Shown here in pieces: positions 1 to 5,117 of a stretch of DNA of 5,886 nucleotides. A program made the position numbers and the translations under genes. The stretch is taken from contig DAIDTN010000135.1 of NCBI GenBank assembly GCA_027457185.1, positions 1-5,886 on the forward strand. Direction: 5' to 3'. The notes beneath the pieces are model-generated. The model did no database searches and was not told the DNA's origin. It saw only the letters and a list, made by a program, of their open reading frames with translations. The first letter of the stretch is position 1. Each line of letters opens with the position of its first letter. This DNA comes from Burkholderiales bacterium. Its GTDB lineage: Bacteria > Pseudomonadota > Gammaproteobacteria > Burkholderiales > SG8-39.

Positions 1-9
1 CGCGGGGTT

Positions 10-31
10 CGCGCGCCACAGTCAGCGCGCG
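10..31. terminator. GC-rich hairpin over the stop codon of the exported-protein gene
   Basis: Bases 10-16 can pair with 25-31 (7 bp, all G-C) around an 8-base loop that includes the stop codon of the minus-strand gene ending at 22. In the minus direction it is followed by AACCCC rather than a U-run, so it is at best a weak or Rho-assisted 3' end structure. It could be a chance product of local GC richness. Confidence 0.25.
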
Positions 32-933
32 TCTTCCTTGCCGCCCACGGTCAAGGCCAGCGCCGTGCGGATGGCCTCCGGCGCTTTCATGATGTTCATA
101 AAGCTGTTCGCTCCCATCATGGAAAGATCGGGGAAGGAAATGGCGATGCGGAAGCGCGCATACAGCGCATAGACCTTGTTGCCGGAAACCAGGATGTCAT
201 AGGGCAGGTGCGCGGTGGATTTGATATTCTTGAAGTCGATCTCGCTCATGATGTACTTGTCGTCCATGTACTTGTGGTCGCCCTCGCCCTTCATCGCGAC
301 GCCGAACAGCGTTTCCTTCTTGCCGATGACGTCCACGCGATAGACCTTGGTCACGCCGTATTTGCCCGCGGCGAGTCCCGCCTCGACCGCTTTCAGCGCG
401 TCCTCGTAGCTCGCGAAGCTGGCCAGGGTGTTCGGCTCGTTGAAATACTCCATGCCGAACATGTAGTGATACTTGCGCAGTTCGGCCGGGGTGAGGCCTC
501 GGGCGCCGAATTCCTTTACTTCGCCAAGCGCCGCCTGCAGCTTCGCCGCGGTATCCTTGAGGTCCCCCGCCATGCGATAGGCATTCGCGAGATAGGGCGG
601 ATTGGTATAGGACACTTGGATCTGGTCCCCGACCTTGGTTACGGCAACGCGCATCGCCGCGCCGAAGCCGCCATGTTCTGACTTCGCGGCGTTGCTGCGC
701 AGCTCGTCGTCGGTAACGCCGATCACGGTCGCCCCGGGATAGGGCGAGTAGCTACCGGCCAGGGTAAAGCCGGCCTTGGTCAGTGCCGCCTCGGTGGCTG
801 CAAGCTTCTGTGCCAGATCCCCCGGCCCGGTGGAGGCCAGCACGAACGGTTTCAGGACGACGTCCTGGGCAGATGCAAGCGTGGCGCTCAGGGCCAGGGC
901 CACCGCAGCGATGATTTTCCAGATTTTCGGCAT
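22..933 (-). CDS. Exported protein of unknown function with a faint DUF302-like segment
   Basis: 303 residues, function not recognised. The N-terminus is a textbook Sec signal peptide: a lysine-bearing start, a hydrophobic core at about 7-19, and A20-S21-A22 before Q23 as the likely signal peptidase I site. The mature protein is therefore about 281 residues, with no further membrane span and no cysteine, so it is probably a soluble periplasmic protein. The segment around residues 94-121 (V-G-D-Q-I-Q-V-S-Y-T-N-P-P-Y-L-A) resembles, from memory, the C-terminal strand and 'SY-x-x-P-x-Y' pattern of DUF302 domains. This is only a hint and says little about activity. The start is supported by AGGAG 7 bases upstream (941-945). 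It lies downstream of the FadL-like gene on the same strand, but an intrinsic terminator separates them, so it depends on read-through or on its own promoter. I saw no convincing promoter in the 39 bases between the terminator and the ATG. Confidence 0.9.
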   Translation of the reverse strand: MPKIWKIIAAVALALSATLASAQDVVLKPFVLASTGPGDLAQKLAATEAALTKAGFTLAGSYSPYPGATVIGVTDDELRSNAAKSEHGGFGAAMRVAVTKVGDQIQVSYTNPPYLANAYRMAGDLKDTAAKLQAALGEVKEFGARGLTPAELRKYHYMFGMEYFNEPNTLASFASYEDALKAVEAGLAAGKYGVTKVYRVDVIGKKETLFGVAMKGEGDHKYMDDKYIMSEIDFKNIKSTAHLPYDILVSGNKVYALYARFRIAISFPDLSMMGANSFMNIMKAPEAIRTALALTVGGKEDAR

Positions 934-940
934 GATTTTT

Positions 941-945
941 CTCCT
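941..945 (-). promoter_or_regulatory. Ribosome binding site of the exported-protein gene
   Basis: AGGAG on the minus strand with a 7-base spacer to the ATG at 933. It fixes the start that gives a complete signal peptide. Confidence 0.75.
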
Positions 946-972
946 GATTGAATCTATGATTTTCTGAATTCC

Positions 973-1012
973 AAAAAAAAAGCTGAAGGCGTAATCGCCC
1001 TCAGCCCTTTTT
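973..1012 (-). terminator. Intrinsic terminator after the FadL-like gene
   Basis: Stem arms 982-991 and 996-1005 enclose the loop at 992-995. In the minus-strand transcript all ten positions pair, one as a G-U wobble (1000 with 987), and nine U residues follow directly (981-973). In the plus-strand transcript the same position is an A-C mismatch, and the T-run is shorter (five) and two bases away from the stem. The element is therefore built mainly for the minus strand. It lies about 37 bases past the FadL-like stop codon. Confidence 0.9.
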
Positions 1013-1041
1013 CTAATCGCGAATTTCTCAGTATGTTCGGC

Positions 1042-2460
1042 TTACTTCAGCTTTACGCTGTAGGCGATGCCGAGCGAGTTTTCGTACATCTGAATCTTGT
1101 CGGTCGCGTTGTCGCCGAGCCAGGTGTTGAACAGGCTGGGTCCCGAAACGGAGTTCCTGAACGCATGCATGTAGGCCATGGTGATCTCCGAATCCTTGCT
1201 CACATCATACGTGAAGCCGAGCGTCGCGTGATTCTGCACCACGCCCGGCGCGATCATGTTGAAGGTCACGTCGCGGGCCTGGATCGGATTGTCGGTGTGG
1301 TTGTATCCGGCGCGCAGGATCAGCTTCGGGTTGTACTGGTATTCGGCACCGAGCTTGAACACGTTGACGCTGCTCCAGCCGAAGCCCCGGCAGCTGCCGC
1401 AGCCGAGTGAGTTGAACACGCCGCCTGGTGGCAGGCCCGGGCCTGCGGCCGGGGCATCGAGCGCGGTTCTGCTCGAATTGCTAACCGAACTGATACCCGA
1501 ATAGTTGATCCGCTCGTAATCGACGGCAATGGTCCATGCCGGGTTCGCCTTGAACGCGACGCCCAGACTCAGACTCTCCGGTATATCGAAAGCGCCCTGC
1601 CCGGCGAACAAGTCCTGGTACTTGTTGAACTTGCCCATCTTGACCTTGCTGGTGTAGCTCGCGCCCAGGGTCACGGTATCCGACACCTTGCCCATCCAGC
1701 CCAGCTTGAGACCATAGCCATAGGTCGTGTCGTTGCCGCGTTCCGTCAAGTTGTTGGTCGGATACGCCGCCGGGTTGAAACCGGAGTTGAAGGCCGTGCT
1801 GGTGTATCCATAAAACGCGCTCAGGCCTTCGGCCTTGAACTGCTGGGCCGCGAGCAACAGCGATACGCCGAAGGAATTGTCCTTGTTTACCTTCTTCGCG
1901 AAAGTCGGCGCAATGATCAGTTGCGAGAGATTCATGCCCAGCTTGCCCTGACCGCAAAGCATGTTATATCCGCCCGGCACTCCCGACTGCCCGGAAGCTC
2001 CGTTAAAGCCAGCACCAGGGGTATTGTTGCAGGCGGTCGCAGTGCCAATCTGCCCGCCATTGAAATCGGTATTCATGCCACCATTGCCATACACGCTGAC
2101 GCCGACGGACATATCCCATCCTATCATGCGGTTGTAGCCGAACTCGGGAACAAAGAACAGGTTGCTGCCGCTGCTCACCGCCCCGTCCATGCCGGTGCCG
2201 TTGCCGGAACTACCACTGCGCGATATGTCGCGCTTCGGACTGAACAAGTCCAAGCCAATGTCGAACCGGTCGCACGCCCAGACCATGCTCGCCGGGTTAT
2301 TGGCGCCGCCGAATGAATCGTCGGCCATCGCCACCGATGCGCCACCCATGCCCTTGGCTTTCATGCCGTAGCCGTGCGGAAAATACCCGTCCGTCGCCAG
2401 CGCCAGCGACGGGATCGCAAACGCGGCAAGCAGCGCCGATGCAAGTATTGTGCGTTTCAT
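1042..2460 (-). CDS. FadL/OmpP1-family outer-membrane channel
   Basis: 472 residues, a normal length for the family of 14-strand outer-membrane barrels with an N-terminal hatch that import hydrophobic molecules such as fatty acids or aromatics. The signal peptide ends A20-L21-A22 before T23-D24-G25. The mature N-terminus has the family hatch pattern: a glycine-rich stretch (G30-Y-G-M-K-A-K-G-M-G-G), then A46-D-D and N55-P56-A57. Alternating hydrophobic strands with aromatic girdles continue to the end (for example 366-376 and 412-431). The last residues are Y467-S-V-K-L-K, lacking the usual terminal phenylalanine. Five cysteines (63, 144, 169, 354, 357) are unusual for this kind of barrel, with C354-G-S-C357 in a probable loop. 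A purine-rich AGAGGGGG precedes the ATG. The gene starts 46 bases after the dsrE2 stop codon and is probably co-transcribed with it. The substrate is unknown: fatty acid or hydrocarbon from the family, a hydrophobic sulfur species only by context. Confidence 0.93.
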   Translation of the reverse strand: MKRTILASALLAAFAIPSLALATDGYFPHGYGMKAKGMGGASVAMADDSFGGANNPASMVWACDRFDIGLDLFSPKRDISRSGSSGNGTGMDGAVSSGSNLFFVPEFGYNRMIGWDMSVGVSVYGNGGMNTDFNGGQIGTATACNNTPGAGFNGASGQSGVPGGYNMLCGQGKLGMNLSQLIIAPTFAKKVNKDNSFGVSLLLAAQQFKAEGLSAFYGYTSTAFNSGFNPAAYPTNNLTERGNDTTYGYGLKLGWMGKVSDTVTLGASYTSKVKMGKFNKYQDLFAGQGAFDIPESLSLGVAFKANPAWTIAVDYERINYSGISSVSNSSRTALDAPAAGPGLPPGGVFNSLGCGSCRGFGWSSVNVFKLGAEYQYNPKLILRAGYNHTDNPIQARDVTFNMIAPGVVQNHATLGFTYDVSKDSEITMAYMHAFRNSVSGPSLFNTWLGDNATDKIQMYENSLGIAYSVKLK

Positions 2461-2495
2461 TTCAGTCCCCCTCTCTTTGTAATTGCAGCGGTTGT

Positions 2496-3181
2496 TTTAA
2501 ACGAGTCTAGACAAACAGCGTGACGTCGGCTTCCTGCGCCATCGGCAGGAAGCTCGCAGCGCCGCAGTATTCCTTCACCTCGGGGATGAAATCCTCGTGG
2601 GTGAAACCGAACAAGTCGACTGTCATCTGGCAGCCGATCATGTTCACTCCGGCCTCGAGGCACAGAGAGCGCAATTCGGAAATGTCGGCGACGCCGTTGT
2701 TCTTGATCGTCTGCCGCATTAGCGTGGAGGCGAAGGATTCGAATCCGGGGATGCCGGCCTGAACCAGATTGGGGATGTTCCAGTTGATGCCTTTGAACCA
2801 GTCCGGGCCGAAAGGCATTTTCATCGGCATGCCCGGATTGCCGAGCGGGCTGATCTTGAGGTCGGAGATATCCTTCTTCAGCAGCTGCAAGCCGTAGAAG
2901 GTGAAGAATATGGCCACGTTCCAGCCCAGCGCCGCCGCGGTCGAGGCCAGGATGAAGGGCGGATAGGCCCAGTCCAGGGTGCCCTTGGTGGCGATGATAG
3001 TCATCGAAGGCGTCTTGTTCGCCTTCATTTCCGCCAGTTTTTCTTCGATTTTCTGCGGCAGGATTTCGTCCAGCCGCTGCCGGACGATTTGCTCGATCAG
3101 TGCAACATCAGGGGTGGCACCCATTTTATCCTCCAGTTATGGTCCTTGACGGCGCCGCGCGGCACGGGACTCTCGTTTAAA
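2496..3181. repeat. 10-bp inverted repeat flanking dsrE2
   Basis: TTTAAACGAG at 2496-2505 and its exact reverse complement CTCGTTTAAA at 3172-3181 bracket the whole dsrE2 gene together with its ribosome binding site. Both copies are AT-rich against the GC-rich background. The arms do not extend beyond 10 bp. This may be a trace of cassette insertion, a paired regulatory site, or chance. Confidence 0.4.
2507..3124 (-). CDS. dsrE2: DsrE2-type sulfur carrier (DsrE/DsrF/DrsH-like family)
   Basis: 205 residues. DsrE2 proteins are proposed to pass cysteine-bound sulfane sulfur to or from TusA in sulfur-oxidising prokaryotes, and the family is often predicted to be membrane-associated. The core begins near residue 40 (T42-I-I-A-T-K-G-T-L-D, then A53-Y-P-P-F) and carries a hydrophobic stretch at about 53-82. 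The family P93-L-G-N-P-G-M-P-M segment follows. Near the end come the conserved cysteine regions L154-C155-L-E-A-G and G164-C165-Q-M-T-V-D-L-F-G, then C187-G-A-A and the terminal A-D-V-x-L-F-V. Cys155 and Cys165 are the likely sulfur-binding pair; Cys187 sits where I recall glycine being usual. Residues 1-38 form a charged, helical extension ahead of the core. GGAGG with a 5-base spacer (3130-3134) supports the start. It lies downstream of tusA and upstream of the FadL-like gene. No rhodanese gene, the usual third partner, lies in this window. Confidence 0.92.
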   Translation of the reverse strand: MGATPDVALIEQIVRQRLDEILPQKIEEKLAEMKANKTPSMTIIATKGTLDWAYPPFILASTAAALGWNVAIFFTFYGLQLLKKDISDLKISPLGNPGMPMKMPFGPDWFKGINWNIPNLVQAGIPGFESFASTLMRQTIKNNGVADISELRSLCLEAGVNMIGCQMTVDLFGFTHEDFIPEVKEYCGAASFLPMAQEADVTLFV

Positions 3182-3227
3182 TCGCTTCGGCAATCATGCA
3201 CGAATATTCAGGCTTAGTTCCATCCGA

Positions 3228-3256
3228 ATTATCTTATTGCACAATAGTTTTGACTG
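3228..3256 (-). promoter_or_regulatory. Possible internal promoter for dsrE2 and the FadL-like gene
   Basis: On the minus strand a -10-like GATAAT (3233-3228, 5 of 6 to consensus) lies 17 bases from CAGTCA (3256-3251, only 3 of 6 to TTGACA). It lies in the most AT-rich part of the 250-base tusA-dsrE2 gap (about 3190-3262) and would give a leader of roughly 95 bases. The -35 match is weak, so an activator might be needed. The rest of the gap (3125-3374) shows no credible gene. Confidence 0.35.
3235..3246. promoter_or_regulatory. Operator-like dyad TATTG-CA-CAATA
   Basis: Five-base inverted arms around a two-base centre fall within the spacer of the candidate dsrE2 promoter. It does not match an FNR or NarL site. 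A regulator-binding role is inferred from position only. Confidence 0.3.
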
Positions 3257-3374
3257 ATACCTGTCCGCCCTTCCGCGCATCGTACGCTCGGCCGAACGCG
3301 GCACCACAAGTAAGCATAGCAGTTGCGCAATCGAGGCGAATGCCGCCGCCTGCTCTTGGCCGCCGGCGCGCAGC

Positions 3375-3602
3375 TTACTTTCGTTTGAGAAAGAAGGTGT
3401 ACTCGTTGCTGGCTTCGGTCTGCGACAGCAGCTCGTTCCCGGTCTGCTTGCAAAAGGCCTGGAAATCCTTGACCGACCCCACATCGGTCGAGACGATGCG
3501 CAGCACCTGCCCGCTTTGCATCTCGCTCAGCGCCTTTTTCGCGCGCAATATGGGCAGCGGGCAGTTCAAGCCGCGCGCATCCAGATCCTTGTCGAAGTTC
3601 AT
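3375..3602 (-). CDS. tusA: TusA-family sulfur carrier protein
   Basis: 75 residues, a normal TusA/SirA length. TusA carries sulfane sulfur as a persulfide on the cysteine of its CPxP motif; in E. coli it feeds tRNA thiolation, and in sulfur oxidisers it hands sulfur between rhodanese, DsrE-type proteins and the oxidation machinery. The protein shows L7-D-A-R-G-L-N-C14-P-L-P17, with Cys14 as the acceptor, then the helix R20-A-K-K-A-L. Gly31-Gln-Val-Leu and S38-T-D form the next strand, followed by V44-K-D-F-Q-A-F-C51, and the protein ends in the typical F-F-L-K-R-K. A longer reading to 3656 is possible, but the AGGAGG at 3611-3616, 8 bases before this ATG, and the lack of homology-like sequence upstream favour the short start. 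It is the first gene of the minus-strand block and next to dsrE2, which points to sulfur metabolism rather than only tRNA modification. Confidence 0.95.
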   Translation of the reverse strand: MNFDKDLDARGLNCPLPILRAKKALSEMQSGQVLRIVSTDVGSVKDFQAFCKQTGNELLSQTEASNEYTFFLKRK

Positions 3603-3610
3603 GGCCTTCT

Positions 3611-3616
3611 CCTCCT
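3611..3616 (-). promoter_or_regulatory. Ribosome binding site fixing the tusA start
   Basis: AGGAGG, within a longer AAGGAGGAG, with an 8-base spacer to the ATG at 3602. It decides against the in-frame upstream ATG at 3656, which would add 18 residues. Confidence 0.85.
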
Positions 3617-3645
3617 TGTGATCGGTTGATTCATCGCACCCGGCT

Positions 3646-3674
3646 ATTGTAACCAAGCCGGCAGGCGCTGACAG
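3646..3674 (-). promoter_or_regulatory. tusA promoter (sigma-70 type)
   Basis: On the minus strand, CTGTCA (3674-3669; 4 of 6 to TTGACA), a 17-base spacer and TACAAT (3651-3646; 5 of 6 to TATAAT) form the best promoter in the window. Transcription would start near 3639, giving a leader of about 37 bases that contains the strong ribosome binding site. Confidence 0.65.
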
Positions 3675-3681
3675 GCCTGTC
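3670..3681. promoter_or_regulatory. Perfect 12-bp palindrome GACAGGCCTGTC, candidate operator
   Basis: It overlaps the -35 box of the tusA promoter. It also lies in the loop of a larger inverted repeat: AGCCGGCAGGC at 3656-3666 against GCCTG at 3685-3689 and CCGGCT at 3695-3700, with a five-base bulge. Its place in a divergent control region is typical of an operator for a dimeric regulator. The neighbouring LuxR-type regulator is the first candidate. Confidence 0.5.
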
Positions 3682-3705
3682 TTGGCCTGGCGGCCCGGCT
3701 GCGCC

Positions 3706-3732
3706 TTGGCACTTTGCCGACCGTGGTAGTAT
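3706..3732 (+). promoter_or_regulatory. Weak candidate promoter for the kinase-regulator operon
   Basis: TTGGCA (3706-3711) and TAGTAT (3727-3732) are separated by only 15 bases, shorter than the preferred 17. It is the only pair I could find on this strand between tusA and the kinase. The TGGCAC here does not have a TTGC at sigma-54 spacing. Confidence 0.3.
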
Positions 3733-3742
3733 TTCTCTCAGT

Positions 3743-3752
3743 CATGATCATG
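3743..3752. promoter_or_regulatory. Perfect 10-bp palindrome CATGATCATG
   Basis: It lies between the candidate kinase promoter and the kinase start. It could be a regulator site in the early transcribed region, but a 10-bp palindrome can arise by chance. Confidence 0.2.
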
Positions 3753-3782
3753 GCGTCGGCGCACGGTGTTGCCGGCGCAAGC

Positions 3783-3786
3783 GGAG
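3783..3786 (+). promoter_or_regulatory. Ribosome binding site fixing the kinase start
   Basis: GGAG with a 6-base spacer to the ATG at 3793. The in-frame GTG at 3766 has no such site, so the ATG is preferred. The same GCGGAGCAA string recurs at 4988-4996, just before the small frame at 5001. Confidence 0.65.
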
Positions 3787-3792
3787 CAATTG

Positions 3793-5004
3793 ATGAACCA
3801 GCCGGGCATACTCCCCGCGCAAGCTGCCGGCCCAGCGCGGGAAACCGATCTGCAGGCCTTGCGCGCGCTGTCGGAGCTCACCGCGGTGCTCGCCGAGGAG
3901 CACGACCCGGAGAAGCTGCTCGAGCGCTCGCTCGGCACCATGGTCCGACTCGCCGGTGCCCAGGCGGGCGCGGTGCGCGTGGTGACCAGCGACGGCGCCC
4001 ACATGCGCCTGGTTGCCGCGCAGGGGCTGGCGCCAGAAGTGGTCGCGCAGGAGCAACTCGTGCCGCTGGACTGCGGTGTTTGCGGCGCGGCGGTTAGCGA
4101 CGATGCCGTGCGCCAGAGCTTCGAACTGCGGCACTGCGTGACGCACACCGGCGCAGACTATTTTCGCCGCCTCGGCACTGCCTTGGTGGTTCCGTTGCGG
4201 CACATGGGCCGGGTGCTCGGCGCCTACACCCTGTTCTTCGCCGAGAAGCGCGACACGCCGGAGGAACTGGGGCTCCTGTTCCGTTCCATCAGCGAACATC
4301 TGGGCATGGCGCTGGAAAACACGCGCCTGCTGCGCGAGAACATGCGCATGACGCTGATGAGCGAGCGCCAGCTGATCGCGAACGAGGTGCACGATTCGCT
4401 CGCGCAGACGATGGCCTATATGAAAATCCGGCTCGCCATGATGCAGGAGGCGCTGGAGGCGAGCGAACAACCGCGGGCGCTCAAACACGCCACCGAAGTG
4501 CAGCAGGCGCTCGAGGGCGCTTACGCCGACCTGAGGGAGCTGCTGTCCCAGTTCCGCAATCGCATGGATCCGCTCGGGCTGGTCCACGCGCTGCAGGAGC
4601 TGCAGACGAAGTACTACGATCGCACCGGCATCGCGCTGGCGTTCGACAATCGCACCACCGACCTCGGCCTGAGCGTGGAGGAGGAAAGCCAGGTGTTCCA
4701 CATCATGCAGGAGGCGCTCGCCAACGTGGCGCGCCACTCCGGCGCAAAGCACGCCCGCCTTACCATGGAACTTGCCGGCGGCGAGTACCGCTTCGCCGTC
4801 GAGGACGACGGCCTGGGCTTTTTCGCCTTCGGCCAGCGCCTGGGCGGCGTCGAGCACCATCCGCACCTGCGTCATCACCTCGGCGTCAACATCATGCGCG
4901 AGCGCGCACAGCGGCTGAACGGGTCGATCGAAATCGTCAACCTGCCGCAGGGCGGCGCGCGCGTCAGCCTGGTGTTCCCGGCACGGAGCGGAGCAACGGC
5001 ATGA
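3793..5004 (+). CDS. Soluble GAF-domain histidine kinase, NarX/NreB class (HisKA_3)
   Basis: 403 residues from the ATG chosen for its GGAG site. There is no transmembrane segment, so this is a cytoplasmic sensor. Residues about 26-176 form a GAF domain, with C94-G-V-C97-G and C115 as possible redox, metal or ligand residues. A short helix leads to the HisKA_3 dimerisation domain, with the phospho-accepting His200 in A-N-E-V-H-D-S-L-A-Q. The ATPase domain has its N box at H303-I-M-Q-E-A-L-A-N311-V-A-R-H315 and its G1 box at D338-D-G-L-G342. The ATP lid is rich in histidine (355, 356, 358, 361, 362) and leads into G364-V-N-I-M-R-E-R-A, with a final G387-G-A-R-V-S-L strand. It transfers phosphate to a NarL-type regulator, here almost certainly the gene at 5114. 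It is transcribed divergently from tusA, which suggests control of the sulfur-carrier/channel block. The stimulus is unknown; redox state, a sulfur species or a small ligand are possible. Confidence 0.93.
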   Translation: MNQPGILPAQAAGPARETDLQALRALSELTAVLAEEHDPEKLLERSLGTMVRLAGAQAGAVRVVTSDGAHMRLVAAQGLAPEVVAQEQLVPLDCGVCGAAVSDDAVRQSFELRHCVTHTGADYFRRLGTALVVPLRHMGRVLGAYTLFFAEKRDTPEELGLLFRSISEHLGMALENTRLLRENMRMTLMSERQLIANEVHDSLAQTMAYMKIRLAMMQEALEASEQPRALKHATEVQQALEGAYADLRELLSQFRNRMDPLGLVHALQELQTKYYDRTGIALAFDNRTTDLGLSVEEESQVFHIMQEALANVARHSGAKHARLTMELAGGEYRFAVEDDGLGFFAFGQRLGGVEHHPHLRHHLGVNIMRERAQRLNGSIEIVNLPQGGARVSLVFPARSGATA

Positions 5005-5117
5005 ACTGCCGAGCACGGGCCCCGGCCACTGCCGGGGATGCAAGCAAGGCGAATGCCTCCGGCTGCCGACAGCGCCGCTCGTCCGCCCGCGATTGCCGCT
5101 CGGGCGCAGCGGCATGA
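5001..5117 (+). CDS. Possible 38-codon small ORF coupled to both neighbours by ATGA overlaps
   Basis: The ATG at 5001 overlaps the kinase TGA (5002-5004), and the frame closes with a TGA at 5115-5117 that overlaps the regulator ATG (5114-5116). GGAG at 4990-4993, 7 bases upstream, is a good ribosome binding site, whereas the regulator itself has none. The product would be 38 residues, rich in Ala, Arg and Ser, with Cys3, Cys22 and Cys32 and no hydrophobic span; it resembles no family I know. The composition is what random GC-rich DNA gives, so a conserved peptide is unlikely. A leader frame that carries ribosomes to the regulator start by coupling is more plausible. The frame could also be accidental. 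Confidence 0.3.
   Translation: MNCRARAPATAGDASKANASGCRQRRSSARDCRSGAAA
5020..5037 (+). other. Hairpin between kinase and regulator
   Basis: CCCCGGC (5020-5026) pairs perfectly with GCCGGGG (5031-5037) around a CACT loop. No U-run follows, so it is not an intrinsic terminator. It could stabilise or separate the two halves of the transcript, or slow ribosomes in the small frame. Confidence 0.5.

Noticed and set aside
208..681. Plus-strand open frame opposite the exported-protein gene
   Set aside because: It is the shadow of a gene with a signal peptide and a good ribosome binding site; its own product shows no recognisable motif.
911..963. Three copies of ATGATTTT at 911, 932 and 956
   Set aside because: The repeats are short, one lies in coding sequence, and the spacings (21 and 24) are irregular. 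Chance in a T-rich stretch is sufficient.
1921..2316. Plus-strand frames opposite the FadL-like gene (also 1033-1410, 2162-2371)
   Set aside because: They are antisense shadows; the minus-strand frame shows signal peptide, NPA hatch motif and barrel strands.
3154..3163. Palindrome GCCGCGCGGC upstream of dsrE2
   Set aside because: A 10-bp all-GC palindrome is common in DNA of this composition, and nothing else ties it to a function.
3194..3484. Minus-strand frames of 74-96 codons across the tusA-dsrE2 gap
   Set aside because: They overlap tusA in another frame, lack a ribosome binding site and give Arg/Cys/Ser-rich low-information products.
3603..3656. Upstream start adding 18 residues to TusA
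   Set aside because: The AGGAGG at 3611-3616 sits inside this extension at ideal distance from the later ATG, the promoter -10 at 3646-3651 would lie within the extended coding region, and the short form has the usual TusA length.
3708..3719. Sigma-54-like TGGCAC...TTTGC before the kinase
   Set aside because: The GG and GC elements are far too close; the required spacing is not met.
3603..3792. NarL-type TACYNMT heptamers in the divergent control region
   Set aside because: I found no convincing pair on either strand, so the regulator probably does not use the classical NarL site here.
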